Shown here: one piece after another, positions 34,201 to 61,439 of the stretch | Layout: the number at the start of each line of letters is the position of its first letter | Position numbering within the stretch: the first letter of the stretch is position 1 | Assembly (NCBI RefSeq): GCF_022682495.2 | Contig: NC_071392.1 | Coordinates: 140,192,818-140,256,817 of the forward strand | Direction of reading: 5' to 3' | DNA: 64,000 nt | Source: Desmodus rotundus | Taxonomy: Eukaryota > Chordata > Mammalia > Chiroptera > Phyllostomidae | Position numbers and translations under genes: made by a program | The notes under the pieces: generated by a model | Database searches by the model: none | What the model saw: only the letters and a program-made list of their open reading frames with translations | What the model was told of the DNA's origin: nothing

Positions 34201-36496
34201 AGCAAACATACCGTACTCCAGATCCAAAAGGCAGGTCTGGCAGACGTTCTTCAGTTTACTGCAGGTCTGGCACACTTCAGTCTTCTTGAAACGCATGCGA
34301 ACCCCGGGGCACCAGCGAAACACTGTGAACGGCCTGGCACAGATCTTCAACACAAAATAAGCCACAGGGCGTGAACGGTCCCCACCTGGACAATCAATCC
34401 AGGAGACTCAACAGCAAGGGGGAAATTCAAAGGAAGGACCTCCAAATCCAGGGCCTGTTTACAAGAGACCTTCACAATTATTTAGTCTAAATAACAGTCT
34501 GACATTTCAATCATATCTACAACGCCCTGCCGCAGTGGTAAAAAATTCACATAGTACTGAAATGCAATACTCAAAAGTCAAAGTCCTCTCCACCCCAGAG
34601 GTAACCACCATTAGTAATCTGACCTGCAAGCTTCTCGGGGCAGGGGGATGGAGAGTGTTATATGCTCCTTTGAGAATCTTATGACAGCTACGAGCTTCCT
34701 CCGCAGCTAAAATGCTCATGTGTACAGCCAGTCAACACTTGTTACACAACCTCAGGCTGTTCAAAGCCCACCCACGGACACTAGGTTAAGAACCCCTACA
34801 TTAAAGGGCTCGTTTTCTTAACCTCACACACTAAAGAGTCAAGAAGGATGTAAATGACACATGAAAGTTGTGTCCCACTGACTTTTACTGGAGGACCCCA
34901 AAGCCTGCAAGCTGAAGGCTAATTTGGTAGAAAAAAGGAAAATAAAATGAAATCATTACTCTTTAACATACTTACTTTGCATTCTTTCCCATACTTTTCT
35001 TTGGTCTGAAATAGAAAAGAAACAGAAAAGAACTAAAGTTCCAGGAAAAAAAAAAAAGATCAGATGTCTGCTTCTTCCCCAGATACAACCCAGGAAATGT
35101 GTCTGGAGACCCCTGGCATTTTAAAGGGGGGTAGAGGAAAAACATTTTGGGGTGGGGTACGGTATATATTCAAATCACCGACTATGAGTTATAATTTCCT
35201 AAGAATCTCATGAATCTAACATCAGGTAAGCATGTGTCCTTCCACAGCCACGACTCCTGGGTTCACTACTGTCTCCAAGTTCTCTCCCAAGAACTGAAAT
35301 TCCTAAATTTCCACAGTCCCCCAATCAGAAAGGATGTTGCCATGGCCAGCCCATTTTACAAAGGTTAGTCACAAGGTAACTACCATAGATCTTGCCGATA
35401 CCCTTCCTTCACATAGTAAATGTTTCCGTCCCATAAACTATGTAACGTTTTGAGTATGTCAATATACCAACACCTGAGACAGATCGAAATACAGTCCTAA
35501 TCTAATTACTGATGGTTAATGGTCACTAATTTTACCCTTATTTCTAACAGTAGGGGCCATGGCCACCTTACATTAAAGAGACAGACAAGGTGCCAAAAGC
35601 TATTTGATTAAGAGTCAGGGTTCTCCGGATTCTCCTTCTAAAGTGCTCAGGTCCCTGGAGTGAGAATATCTGAATTTAAATCTCAGCTCCACTCATTACT
35701 TGCTATATGAAAAGACATAAGCTCAAGTTTCTAGTTAATTGATCTCCCAGGTAAATGCTCAACAAATCCGAGCTATTATTATGGCTCCTACATCACAGGA
35801 CTGTTGCTGAGTTCCAAAGTGACAGAATAAGCATGACAGTCCTTTGCAAACTGTCATAGGCTTTGGGTTAGTAAAGAAGCATCATCACTTCTGGCTGGCT
35901 GAAAGAAGCACTTCACGGACAGTGTGCAAGTACCACCACGTTGACAATATGAATAATTCCCGTTTCACCCACGATCACTCACCATTCGGATATATGGGTT
36001 TTCTCCAAGACACGTCTGGCACAGAATGGGGAAATCCTGGTGAAGTTGGGAAATCTGGTTGAGAGCCAGGCTCCGAGGACCCTGCGATCTCAGCCCCACT
36101 CTTGGGTAACGGGAGGAGGGGTATCAGAGCGAGGACGGAGGTGGGGAGCAGGGCAGGACCCTGCGGTCCAGCACCGGCCCAGAGCGGGAGAGGGAGCTGT
36201 CTGCTCTTCCGGCGGGAGAAGAGACCAGCACGAAAAGAGCGGAGGGGGACGCCACGGAAAAAGGGCTGGGCTCGGACCTTGGCTAAGCCCCCTCCCTCCA
36301 GCCTCCGGCTCCGGCCCAGCTAGGCCGCGGCTCTGGCTCCTCGCCGGGGTCCTCTCGGCCTCGCCGCAGCCCCGGTCGTGCCCGCCCGCAGGAGGCCCGG
36401 CCTCGGCGCCCCTCTCCGTCCCGCTCCGACGGGCGCACTCACCGCATCCTCCCAGTTCTGCCTGTTGTAGGTGTTGGAACCCAGAGAGGTCGCCAT
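28136..36496 (-). CDS. RBM22: Pre-mRNA-splicing factor RBM22, complete, 11 exons
   Basis: RBM22 (yeast Cwc2/Ecm2 counterpart) is an essential nuclear splicing factor of the activated spliceosome that contacts U6 snRNA and pre-mRNA and helps shape the catalytic core. Exons in transcript order: 36443-36496, 35983-36036, 34976-35005, 34212-34344, 33082-33182, 32815-32987, 31770-31970, 30663-30827, 29874-29962, 29309-29440 and 28136-28266. They sum to 1263 nt, exactly 420 aa plus stop, the length of human RBM22, with every phase compatible. Visible parts are N-terminal zinc-knuckle cysteines (CQTC, CKIC, CQTC, CQTC), a CCCH finger C165-x7-C173-x5-C179-x3-H183, and an RRM at about 232-305 with LYVGGL and CAFIQF. 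A Lys/Glu-rich linker and a Pro-rich tail ending HAGKHSSP follow. The start is the family ATG ([18 protein letters not shown]) in a CpG island. All introns are GT-AG; the seventh donor is weak. Confidence 0.98.
29309..29440 (-). CDS. RBM22: RBM22 exon 10 (aa 334-377)
   Basis: The acceptor TCTCCAG precedes CTCTTCC; encodes a Pro-rich tract, [18 protein letters not shown] and [12 protein letters not shown]; donor GTAACT at 29308. Confidence 0.96.
29558..29751 (-). mobile_element. Ves SINE in RBM22 intron
   Basis: Reverse-complement Ves: an AT-rich tail at 29558-29580, then 'CTGCCTCTCACATACCCCC' and 'GGGGACCTGGCCCGCAACCC', ending in the complement of the tRNA-like head (...AGTCAGGGCT). It takes up nearly half of the 433-nt intron 29441-29873 and is in the same orientation as RBM22. 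Confidence 0.88.
29874..29962 (-). CDS. RBM22: RBM22 exon 9 (aa 304-333)
   Basis: The acceptor CCCCAG precedes GTCCCAAG; encodes [20 protein letters not shown] then LEPVPGLPG; donor GTGAGT. Charged linker. Confidence 0.96.
30663..30827 (-). CDS. RBM22: RBM22 exon 8 (aa 249-303), rest of RRM
   Basis: The acceptor CCTGCAG precedes AAACCAC; encodes [19 protein letters not shown], the RNP1-like CAFIQF, and ends LNVKWG; donor GTGAGA at 30662. Confidence 0.97.
31770..31970 (-). CDS. RBM22: RBM22 exon 7 (aa 182-248), start of RRM
   Basis: The acceptor CCATAG precedes ACACGAG; encodes [20 protein letters not shown] through [17 protein letters not shown]; phase 2 end. The donor reads AG|GTCTGT, unusually weak for this otherwise consensus-rich gene. 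Confidence 0.95.
32815..32987 (-). CDS. RBM22: RBM22 exon 6 (aa 125-181), CCCH finger
   Basis: The acceptor GCGTAG precedes ATTGCT; encodes [16 protein letters not shown] through [20 protein letters not shown]; donor GTAAGA. It carries three Cys of the CCCH zinc finger; the His is in exon 7. Confidence 0.97.
33082..33182 (-). CDS. RBM22: RBM22 exon 5 (aa 91-124)
   Basis: The acceptor GTGCCAG precedes GCCTGCCC; encodes [19 protein letters not shown] through YYTQNMERE; donor GTACGC at 33081. The following intron is only 94 nt. Confidence 0.96.
34212..34344 (-). CDS. RBM22: RBM22 exon 4 (aa 47-90)
   Basis: Begins [20 protein letters not shown] and continues through the paired knuckles EVCQTC and NVCQTC to LLDLEY; donor GTATGT at 34211. 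One nt carried over. Confidence 0.97.
34976..35005 (-). CDS. RBM22: RBM22 exon 3 (aa 37-46), 30-nt micro-exon
   Basis: The acceptor TTTCAG precedes ACCAAAG; encodes [10 protein letters not shown]; donor GTAAGT. Phase 0 on both sides. It carries the first Cys of the CKIC pair. Confidence 0.97.
35655..35830 (+). repeat. MIR SINE relic in RBM22 intron 2
   Basis: Sense MIR pattern: 'GAATTTAAATCTCAGCTCCA', 'CTCATTACTTGCTATATGAA', 'ACAGGACTGTTGCTGAGTT'. Diverged. Confidence 0.65.
35983..36036 (-). CDS. RBM22: RBM22 exon 2 (aa 19-36)
   Basis: The acceptor CACCAG precedes GATTTCCCC; encodes [18 protein letters not shown] with the first CxxC pair; donor GTGAGT. 54 nt, phase 0 on both sides. Confidence 0.97.
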
Positions 36497-36665
36497 CTTG
36501 AGAGCGTCCGGGGGCAGCGGAAGCTTCCGAGTGCGGAAAGGACCGCCACGATCCCGACAGGCCCGGGGCTGGTTCCCGGCCTGTTACGTCGTATCTGCGC
36601 GTCCGGTGCGGCCCGGGGGCGGGGCCCTGTGCGCCCGGACGTCGCGCGCTCCAGAAGTCTTTGCT
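36080..36665 (-). promoter_or_regulatory. RBM22: RBM22 CpG-island promoter
   Basis: A dense CpG-rich block spans RBM22 intron 1, exon 1 and the upstream flank. Upstream of the ATG it has a GC box GGGGGCGGGG (36615-36624), a CRE-like GACGTCGCG (about 36638-36646) and a TTACGTCG (about 36583-36590), with no TATA box. This is typical of a housekeeping splicing factor. The transcription start is probably between 36500 and 36650 but cannot be fixed from sequence. Confidence 0.7.
36443..36496 (-). CDS. RBM22: RBM22 exon 1 (aa 1-18)
   Basis: ATG at 36496 reading down; encodes [18 protein letters not shown]; donor GTGAGT at 36442-36437. Phase 0. It lies in the CpG island. Confidence 0.97.
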
Positions 36666-36934
36666 TTTCGTTGGGAATCGTGGTGTGTTAAACTTCCGTG
36701 CTTCTTTTAAGTTGCTGTCTGGTTGGGGTGAAGAGGCGCAAGTACATCTGATTTATTTAAAAATGGAGTGAAAGAGTAAAGGAACCAGTAATGAATGAGC
36801 GGGTGGGGTTAAGGCGGCGTTAGCTCCTACCCAGCGCTCGTTATGTCAGACGCTGGGCGGACGTCTTGCTGTGCCAGGATCTTATTTAATTCTCACAGTA
36901 ACTTGCAGGGCTGCCTGAGTTAACAAGCAAAAAG

Positions 36935-37022
36935 CAGAACGTCTAGTTAAATTTGAATTTCACATAAGCAACGAAGCACGTTTTAGTATAAATACGTGCC
37001 AGACATTTATACTAAAATTGTT
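36935..37022 (+). repeat. MER53-like relic with miR-1302-type stem-loop
   Basis: The sequence 'AGTTAAATTTGAATTTCACA' leads into a perfect 13-bp inverted repeat: TTTTAGTATAAAT (36981-36993), an 11-nt loop, and ATTTATACTAAAA (37005-37017). This is the layout of the mir-1302 precursors that derive from MER53 DNA transposons. The loop side is shortened and the expected seed region (GGGACA-like) reads CCAGACA, so a functional microRNA is unlikely. Confidence 0.5.
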
Positions 37023-38019
37023 ACCAAACAGCGATTTGGGGTCCTGCTGCCCACCGCCACCCTGTAGGCAAAATTCCATAGGCAAAAGTTTGGTGATAAA
37101 GGAAAGGAGTCTTTTTTAATAAAGTTTCATGATTTTAGAATAATAACTTTCCACTTCATTAGTCACTTAAACCTATCTATCGATTAATGCTAATCTCGTT
37201 AACTCTTTATTGCGGCTTTATTCACTTAAACCTATCAATTAAGGCTAAACTCTTTTAACACCTGGGTTCTCCTATTATTCCCCTGTTTCTGGTTATCTTA
37301 TTTCTATGGGGTTAGTTTACAGATTAAAACAACATGAGATACAAAAGTTAACATAATTTTAGAAGAATGGCAGGCTTCTGCCTCAGAGCTTGTCCCCCCC
37401 AGAACACCCGAACAATAAACCAGCGGCCCTCTGCCAGGCCAGCCCCATCCTAGGCTGTGCCGGGAGTTCCTTGCCATCCAAGATACCGTCCGTCGGTTGG
37501 GAAACCGCAGGCAGCTGCAGCACGTCATCCAGGCAGCTGCGAGGAAGACGAGCCCGGGAGCCAGAAGCCTCTGGAGGCGTCCGCTTCTCGGCCGCTCCGT
37601 CCTAGACTACTTACCTTTGCCTCGGCAAACTCGTCCTGAGGCCCCTCCCCAGCGGTCTGATCAGACCTCTGTATCAGTAGAACTGTTTTTTCCACTTCTG
37701 AAATGAAGTGTCTCAAGGATCAACACAGGCATTGCTATATCGCTTTGGGGAGCAAGTTATAACCACTTTGCCGATATTTTATGAATTCCAAGCGTTCTGG
37801 TACCAACTTTATAATTTTTGACGTATCTGATCATCGGACTACCTAAAACATTTGTCACCTAATGTTTTAAAATGAGGCTTATTCAAAGTATAGTTTCTGT
37901 ACAGTGTGCCTTGTAGTTGTACAGTTAGGACATTTTACATATATTCACCACAAATGTAGACTAGTTCCATGCCAGGAAGTCCCCTCGCGCCCACGTCAAT
38001 CCGCTTGTACCCCCACACA

Positions 38020-38360
38020 CTGTCAGAGGCCAGCCACTGGTGTGGCTGCTGTCCCTATAGTTTAGCCTTTTCCAGAATGTCCTAAGTGGAATCCTATGTA
38101 GCTTTGGGGGCCTTCTTTTCCCTAGAATATTGTATTTGAGATTCACCATACTATTACACGTATCAGTAATTTGTTCCTTTTTACTGCTGAGAATTCCATT
38201 GAATGGATGTACCAGAGGGGTTAAAAAAATCCATTCGCCGGTTGATAGACATTTGAGTTGTTCCAGATTTCCATGAATATAAGTAAAGCCATTATAAACA
38301 TTCATATACAGGTTGATGTGTGGATGTAGGTTTTCATTTGTAAATACCTAGGGGTGAGAT
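38020..38360 (-). repeat. L1M 3'-end fragment (antisense)
   Basis: Complement of the classical L1 3' region: 'AATCCATTCGCCGGTTGATA', 'GACATTTGAGTTGTTCCAGA', 'CATTATAAACATTCATATAC' and 'GTAAATACCTAGGGGTGAGA'. Confidence 0.7.
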
Positions 38361-40474
38361 TCTTTGATCGTGTGGTACATACATTTTTCCATACGAGAAA
38401 GTGCTTGGGTTTATCTGAGCTTCTTGGATCTGTGGTTTGTCTTTCATCATATTTTGAACATTCTTAGATGTCATCTGTTCAAATATTCTTCTGCCTAATT
38501 TCTTCTCCATCTGGAACTCCAATAGACCACTTGGTATTGTCCCATAGGTCTTGAATACTTTGTTGCTGTTTCACTCTTGGTGGGGGGTGGGGGGGGACGT
38601 GGGGGGTGGAGTTTAGTTTGAATAGTATCTATTGATCCATCTCCAAGTGCCCTAATTATTCTTTAGCTATGACAAGTCTACAATATCTAGAAGATATTCT
38701 TCATCTCTGGTCTTGTGTTTTTTATTTCAATTTGTCTTACATGGTTTCTACATCTTTGCTGAACTCTGCTCACACATACTACCCATATTTTCAACTGGAT
38801 CCTTCGACATGTTAATCAGAGCTTAAGTCCCTGTTTGATAGTTGCTACATCTGAATCATACCTGTATATGGTTTCGTTGTCAATGAAAAACGGGTCGGTT
38901 TTTCTTTGTGTCTCTTTTTTTTTTTTCTTCACTGCCAGTCAGTGCTTATGTAACAGTAGCGACTGGATGAATAACAGTGATGCTTGGAAAGAAAGGGGCA
39001 AGCGTTGTCTTTTGTCAGGCTATTTGTGTGGGGTTTGGTCAATCTAGTCAGGCATTGAGCTGGGTTTGGGTTTTGTCGTTGCTCTGGCTGCCTTGAGTGT
39101 CCTGCAGCTCTCACCCTCCAGCATTATTTTGTGCTTCAGGTTGGAACTGAAGAACTTCTCTCAACTGTTTATATTTCATCCTTAGCTTTCAACTGTCCTG
39201 CATACCTGCAACATAGTGGTCGCTCTCTGCCTTCCCTCACCCCCAGCAGCTGATGTTTGTTACTAGCAGCTTGCTAGGTGGGTGGCGGGGGGGTCAGAGT
39301 TGTTTTTTTGTTGCTGTTCTAATTCAGCCTCAGTCTGTGATAGGTTCCTTGAGGGCAGGTTTTGGGAATGGGTCTTTTCTCAGTATGGCTTCTCCTCTCT
39401 GTGGCAGCCAAACCCTGACTTGTAGGGGCAGCTGGTCTTGTGGAGGAGTTTGCTGCCCTTTCTGTAGTGGTAGATCTTTAATGGAATTGGTATAGAATCC
39501 TGGGGCTCAGGGCTGCATTTTGCCCCTCCCAAGCTTGAGGTTTTTTCTTAGCTTGCTCCAGCAGCAATGAGAGACAGGCTTTTGCTCCTCCCCCAGTGGC
39601 TGAGGCCTTTTTGTTCCTTCGGGGAGCAGGGCCTGGGCAGGGGAGGCAAGGTTTCATGCCTTCCTTGAAGTGGCAGCAGATCCCTCCCGCATGCCTCCCA
39701 ACGAACCCAAGAAGGCTCTGCAGCGCTGGGGCACCACTCCCGGTCCCCGCAGGTCTTTCTTGTGGACACCTGGTGGACGTCGAGAGTGCGTGCAGGCTTT
39801 AGTGTCTGAAGCTCTCAGGGGCTCCATCCTGCCATGTTAGCCCGAAGTTGGCCTTGAACAATTCTTCACTATTTTAGTTTATTTCCTCCTACCTGCTCAT
39901 GTGGCAGCCAACACCTCCTCCTCCCATGCTCTGCTACACACAGGTGAGCCAGCCTACATGTCTCTCTCCGGAGGGGTCTGTCCCTGCTCTGCCACTGCTC
40001 TGCTCCGACAGCCCCAATAAAATTTATGATTTTTGTCATCTATCCACCTTCACCTGTTTTTAGGGGCAGGGGTGACACTCTTTCCAGGTTTCCACATCAT
40101 AGGCAGCAGTCACTCTAATTTTACAAGGAAACTTTGATCACTGCTGTTAATAGTTAGTGTCACAGTTCAGATGTAGCCTTAAAAACAAGTACAAGGAAAA
40201 TGAAATATTTTTTAGTAAATAGCTACTGTTGTCTGCCAAAGGCTCAGCCAGAAGCCTATGTTAAAAAAAGAGAATGAGTATTAGATGTGACAAACCTAAT
40301 TATGAGTATTGCTACTTTTTCCTTTATTTAACAGGAAGGATGGGGGCGGGGAACATGAGAAGGAAACAACTTTCTCACTTGAGGTCATTATCTTGTGCAG
40401 CCGTCTAGCATCTCGAGTGAAATCTATTTCACTACAGATGTCCCGATCACAAGAAAATGAGGATGAACGAAGTA

Positions 40475-40938
40475 CAGTAGCCCCCCTATCTGTGTGGGGT
40501 ACCTTCCCAGAGCGCCAGCGCAGGCCTGAAACCACGGGCAGTACTGAACACTCTATATATTGTTTTTTCCTATACATACATACCGCTTCACTTCAAGGAA
40601 GCACTTTATAGCTTCTCCTTGGCATATCCCAATGCCAGCTTCACTTCCCTTTGGGGCCATCATGAAAACTAGGGTGATCTTGAACACAAGCACCATGACA
40701 CCACAACAGTCGATCTAAGACAGCTCCTGAGTGAACGGCAGGCATAAACAGCATGGATAGCTGGGCAAAGGGGTAATTCATGTTGTGGGTGGGATGGCTA
40801 GGATGGCATAAGATTTTATCACGCTGCACACAATAGCACACGATTAAACATTCATGAGTTATTTCTGGCGTTTTCCATTTAATATTTCTGGACCGCAGCT
40901 ACCCGCAGGTAACTCTAAATTGTGGGGTGGGAGAACTA
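40475..40938. mobile_element. Tigger/MER2-type DNA transposon relic
   Basis: Begins at the TIR CAGTAGCCCCCCTATCTGTG after a TA (40473-40474). Internal blocks are 'GCAGGCCTGAAACCACGG', 'TTTTTTCCTATACATACATA', 'GATCTTGAACACAAGCACCA' and 'TTTTCCATTTAATATTTCTG', ending with a decayed right TIR near 'GGGGTGGGAGAACTA'. This matches the internally deleted Tigger1/MER2 structure. It carries no transposase frame. Confidence 0.75.
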
Positions 40939-41334
40939 TATTGCAATTGTGCAAGTGACTTTGGTCTGGGCTTCTGCGTTGGCTCCCGGCCGCCCTCTGA
41001 ATGGAACACAGGAGAAAGCGATGACAAAGGGGCCCGGATTCGGCCCTGAAGGAGTGTGCTGTGCAGACACATCCCATCGCACAAGAAAGGCAAAGGCTCT
41101 GGAGGGGCGTGGTGCTGTGGACTGAGATCCCACCTAGATGGGAGTAAGGGAGAGATGGGAGCAGGAAAGTGATTCTGAAGGTGCAGGGGGAGGGAAGAGT
41201 ATTCTACACTGAGAATACCCCAGAACCAGAAAGCTCAAGTCAAGTAAGATATTTGGCTTATGACAAAGACGCATATGTATATTAAAACAGATAAAAGATC
41301 CACAGCTATATAAGGAAGGAAAAGAATGACAGTA

Positions 41335-41470
41335 TTATTCAACAAATATTGGGTGCCCACTATTTGCCAGGCGTAGGTACTAGGCTCTGCAGACAGTGAT
41401 CTTTTAAAAAGATGGCAATCCCTGCACTGTGGGGCTCATGCTCTAGGATGAGAGACCAGCAGCCAGACGG
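41335..41470 (-). repeat. L2 LINE fragment
   Basis: Antisense L2 3' pattern: 'CAACAAATATTGGGTGCCCA', 'CTATTTGCCAGGCGTAGGTA' and 'GTGGGGCTCATGCTCTAGG'. Confidence 0.6.
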
Positions 41471-42129
41471 AGCGTGAGCAGATAAGGGGCTGAGAACCAA
41501 CCGTGTGTTTAACAGTGTGGACAGCTGGTGACGTGGTGGGGTCACCTTCCAGGTGAGACTGGAAGGAGAGGAACTGAGAGGGGGGTTGGTGGATCTGTGT
41601 CGAGGAAGTGGAGAAATGGAGCTGGACAAGGGTGTGAGGTCAAGTTCTTTTTTAAGGTGACAGAAATCATAGCAGAGGGCTGGAAAGAATGCAGGAGAGG
41701 GAGGGGAGAACACGTTCTTGAGCAGGTATGAGGATGAGACAGCGCGCTAAGTGGTGGGGTGTTAGGCAGGAGCGTGAACACCTCGCTTTTGTAAAAGGAG
41801 GAAGAGTTATATGAGTATAGAAGGGGGGTGGGTGGGCTACTTGTTGGAGCTGGGCCACTTTGTGTTTTTGAAAATTTATCTTTGGGAGCCACGACCCAGG
41901 ACAGGAGCTGGTAGAGACCTAACAACGTAACACTGACATTATGATTCAGGTAACATCTATCCATACAATGTTACAGTGAACTCTCCTCACATGAGGTTTT
42001 AGCTTAGCTCATTTAAAGAAATGGAAGAAGGGAGCACAGCCCACTGATTCTCCTACTCACTCTCTGGACTCCACCTGTCTTCCTACTCTGAGCCATGCTA
42101 TTACAGTCAGTCTCCACGACACCAAAGAC

Positions 42130-44445
42130 ATTCAAGCTTTGTCTGCTTTATTTGACTACATTAAGTTAAGCAATAAGGCAAAACAGGAATTTGTCATTCA
42201 TAAAGATCAAGGAGTGCCTCTTATTCCGAAAAGGGACCAAAAAGGATGTTTCTTCACAAATATGCATGACATTTAGCTCATTACGCCTACAAGCACATTG
42301 AATAAAATTTTGGTGGGCTAATCAAATCACAAATCCAAATTAATTTTGTCTTAAGTTTCCAAAACTGTAGTCTCTAGCGCTAACAACCTCTAATTCGCCT
42401 GCAGTGGTGCACAGTGATGCACTGCAAACCTTGCACCTCGTCTAATACACAAAGGCAACAGATAAATCTCGAATTTACCCGTCGCCGGTGCTGAACCACT
42501 TCTACTAACACAGAATACCAGCTTGCGATGAAAACTACTGTGAGGATATACTAAACAAACGGCTGTTACTCTGCCAGTTATTTTGGCTTCTGAAGGAAAC
42601 AAATTCTATGATCAAGTGTTTTTGTGTTTGTGTGTCACGGGGGATGATGAGACCCATTCCTTCGACAGCATCACTTTTGGGAACACACACCAGCTCTTGC
42701 AGTCTCTGCCGATGTGCGACCTGGGAGCGCTCTTCTCTGCTTTGAGGCCCTTTCCTCCACTGGCGAATGGGCGCAGTGGCCTCACAGCAGATTCTAGCAG
42801 GCAGTGAAATAAAAATTAACTTGACACTCGGGGGGGTCACAACAAATTAAACTATTTCTAGAATTTGCAAAGTTGTGATTATACCACCTCTGTCCCAACT
42901 TTTAGGGGGCTAAACCTTACTTATTACTGTCATAATATTAACACTGCAGCATGTATATTACTCTGTGGAACATTATTTCATAATATTGGCTTGACCTTAA
43001 GAGTATCACTTTAGTGTCTTTCAAAGGCTTCCTAAATATTTTTTCTCTTCCGGGGGAGCTGACAAGATACAATGTCCTATCTATGTTTCTAGATTAGTAT
43101 ATATCTTAATTTTTTCTCTTTAAGCTCCAGGCTTGAACTTAAAAAGCAAAGCCAGGGCAAACAGGAGCTGTCTCCCTTCGGCAGCTGCCCACGTGCTAAC
43201 AATTCAAGTACAGAAAAAGGGGCGGTGCAGCTGGTGGTCCACATCGTCGAGTCTCATTTTAGACGTCGCAAACTGGAGTGAACAGCCCGACCGCAGGATG
43301 AGGCATGAGGACAGCGTGCGGGGCTACTTGCTGAGCTGTGTTCTGGTTTGCAACCGACGTGGTCTCATGTGACACACGCGGTGACAGTCGCACTCCGGAG
43401 GGGAAGGCTCTTCTTCATGTCCAGTTTGGGATTCGGGAGATAACCTCCATCTCCCCCTCACACCCATGGGAAGAACATTAGTTCAGACCACGCTAACATC
43501 CTGACCTTCAAAGCACGTTCTGAATTCCAGAAGTGAACTTTTCCACAAGTTTTCTTTGGGCTCTTTCCAGGTCTCCAATACTTAGAACAATCTACCGAGT
43601 TAGAGAGGCAGAGCGGAGAAGGGGAGGGGAGGAAGACATACAAAGACTGTCTTCCCGCAGAAGCATTAATCCTGGATATTGTGGCAACACTTAAAAATAA
43701 ACGGAATTTGCCACCCCCTTGACATGACATGTAAATGCCTGCTTCTCAAATTTTTCTTAAAAAAAAGTTCCATATTCTATTGGGAAAAAATTTTAAGAGC
43801 AACCAATAAAAAAGCATTTTGTACTCAGAAGACGGCAAATGAGAACGCCTTAAATCTTCCCAGGGTTTTCCAATCATCACAGAACTAAAGACAATGTGGC
43901 AATTCTATTTTTGTCAAATGGAAACCTCTGGCATGATGGGAGCCGCGATGGCGCGTGAAAGGACGTGTTTATAGACTGCTAGTTCTATCCAATGGAACGC
44001 AGAAAGCAGGTGTACACCGAGGTCAATGTCAGATCGTGAGCAGGTCTTCCTTTCAGTAATCATTTTAGGTTTCTTCTGTGAGAGTATGGTCCTCTGTGCG
44101 GTCAGATCAGGAGACGGGATGTGGAGCTTCTCAAGTGTGAATCTAATGCCACTCCGAGGAACAGCCACCACCCCCGTTCTCGGGGTGGAACGGCGCTGTC
44201 GTTAGTCAGCGTGCAGGGTTCAGTGAGGGAGACACGGATGTACTGGTGTTAACAAGTGAGAGCAAGAGGAGTAGCAGTTACCCGGTGTTCCTAAGGCCGT
44301 GCCTGCCCCCACCCTCCTGGGGACAGGATTCAGCAGTGCGTGGGTACATCGTTATACACAAAGCCTAACGAAGCAGCTGCTTCCGCGTTTTAACACGCGT
44401 TTGTAGTGATACCATCCTTCGGAATCTGCCCACCAGAGAAGCCTT
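42130..44445 (-). other. DCTN4: DCTN4 3' UTR (probable extent)
   Basis: Sequence after the DCTN4 stop on the minus strand, with no repeat recognised over about 2.3 kb, as expected for a long 3' UTR. A canonical AATAAA on the minus strand lies at 42147-42152. The extent is inferred; other weaker signals may exist. Confidence 0.6.
42147..42152 (-). terminator. DCTN4: Candidate DCTN4 polyadenylation signal AATAAA
   Basis: The plus-strand TTTATT reads AATAAA on the minus strand, 2.3 kb after the DCTN4 stop, just before the sequence passes into repeats. Confidence 0.5.
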
Positions 44446-60951
<16,506 letters not shown>

Positions 60952-61134
60952 CTGCAAAATAAAGGATCATTAAATGAGAACTCTATAATTTGATCATTTT
61001 ATTTTCAAAAAAATAGGTCATCTGCAGGACACAATATAAAATAAAAAATCACAGAACTTCCAAGAAAGAGTCCTAAAAATTATATAGACCAGAATGCCCA
61101 GAATAAAATTTTTTCTTTCAATAATGGTGGTAAC

Positions 61135-61330
61135 GAGCACCAGCACAACTAATACATGTTTCATTTCATTTTATTCTCATAATAACCCTGTGAAGTAGGG
61201 AATTTCATTAAAACATTAGCCTTATTTTACAAATTAGGAAATAGATGCTCAGAGAGTTAAATAACTTGCCCCAAATCACACTGTTAGTAAGTAGTAAAGT
61301 CAGGATTCAAACTCTGATGCCAGAGACCCT
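61135..61330 (-). repeat. MIR SINE relic
   Basis: Antisense MIR: 'TCATAATAACCCTGTGAAGT', 'TTTTACAAATTAGGAAATAG', 'AAATAACTTGCCCCAAATCA', 'GGATTCAAACTCTGATG'. Confidence 0.8.
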
Positions 61331-61439
61331 CCTCTTATGAGTAACACTGAGCAATTTCTATGTTTTATGACCCTGGTTTGGAAAAAATTTCTTACATGAG
61401 AAACGAATAGCACAAACCATAAAGGAAAAGATTATTCCA

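Larger units (their letters stand above)
36666..42125. other. RBM22-DCTN4 intergenic region
   Basis: No gene was recognised. It includes a MIR remnant (about 36845-36910, antisense), a MER53-like hairpin (36935-37022), an antisense L1 3' segment (about 38020-38360), a long further segment to about 39830 that looks LINE-derived but is too decayed to assign, a Tigger/MER2 copy (40475-40938) and an L2 piece (about 41335-41470). A small CpG-richer patch at about 37490-37640 has no matching gene. Confidence 0.6.

Noticed and set aside
36040..36501. Plus-strand open frame of 153 codons across the RBM22 CpG island
   Set aside because: Antisense to RBM22 exons 1-2 and intron 1, low-complexity Pro/Ser/Arg composition, no splice or family support. 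A divergent transcript is possible, but no protein is supported.
37490..37640. Small CpG-enriched patch, possible promoter of an unannotated transcript
   Set aside because: Under 200 bp and no adjacent exon-like frame with splice sites; insufficient to call a promoter.
39180..39840. Several 60-80-codon frames in the intergenic region
   Set aside because: Sequence looks like decayed antisense LINE; the frames do not share codon character and have no recognisable family.
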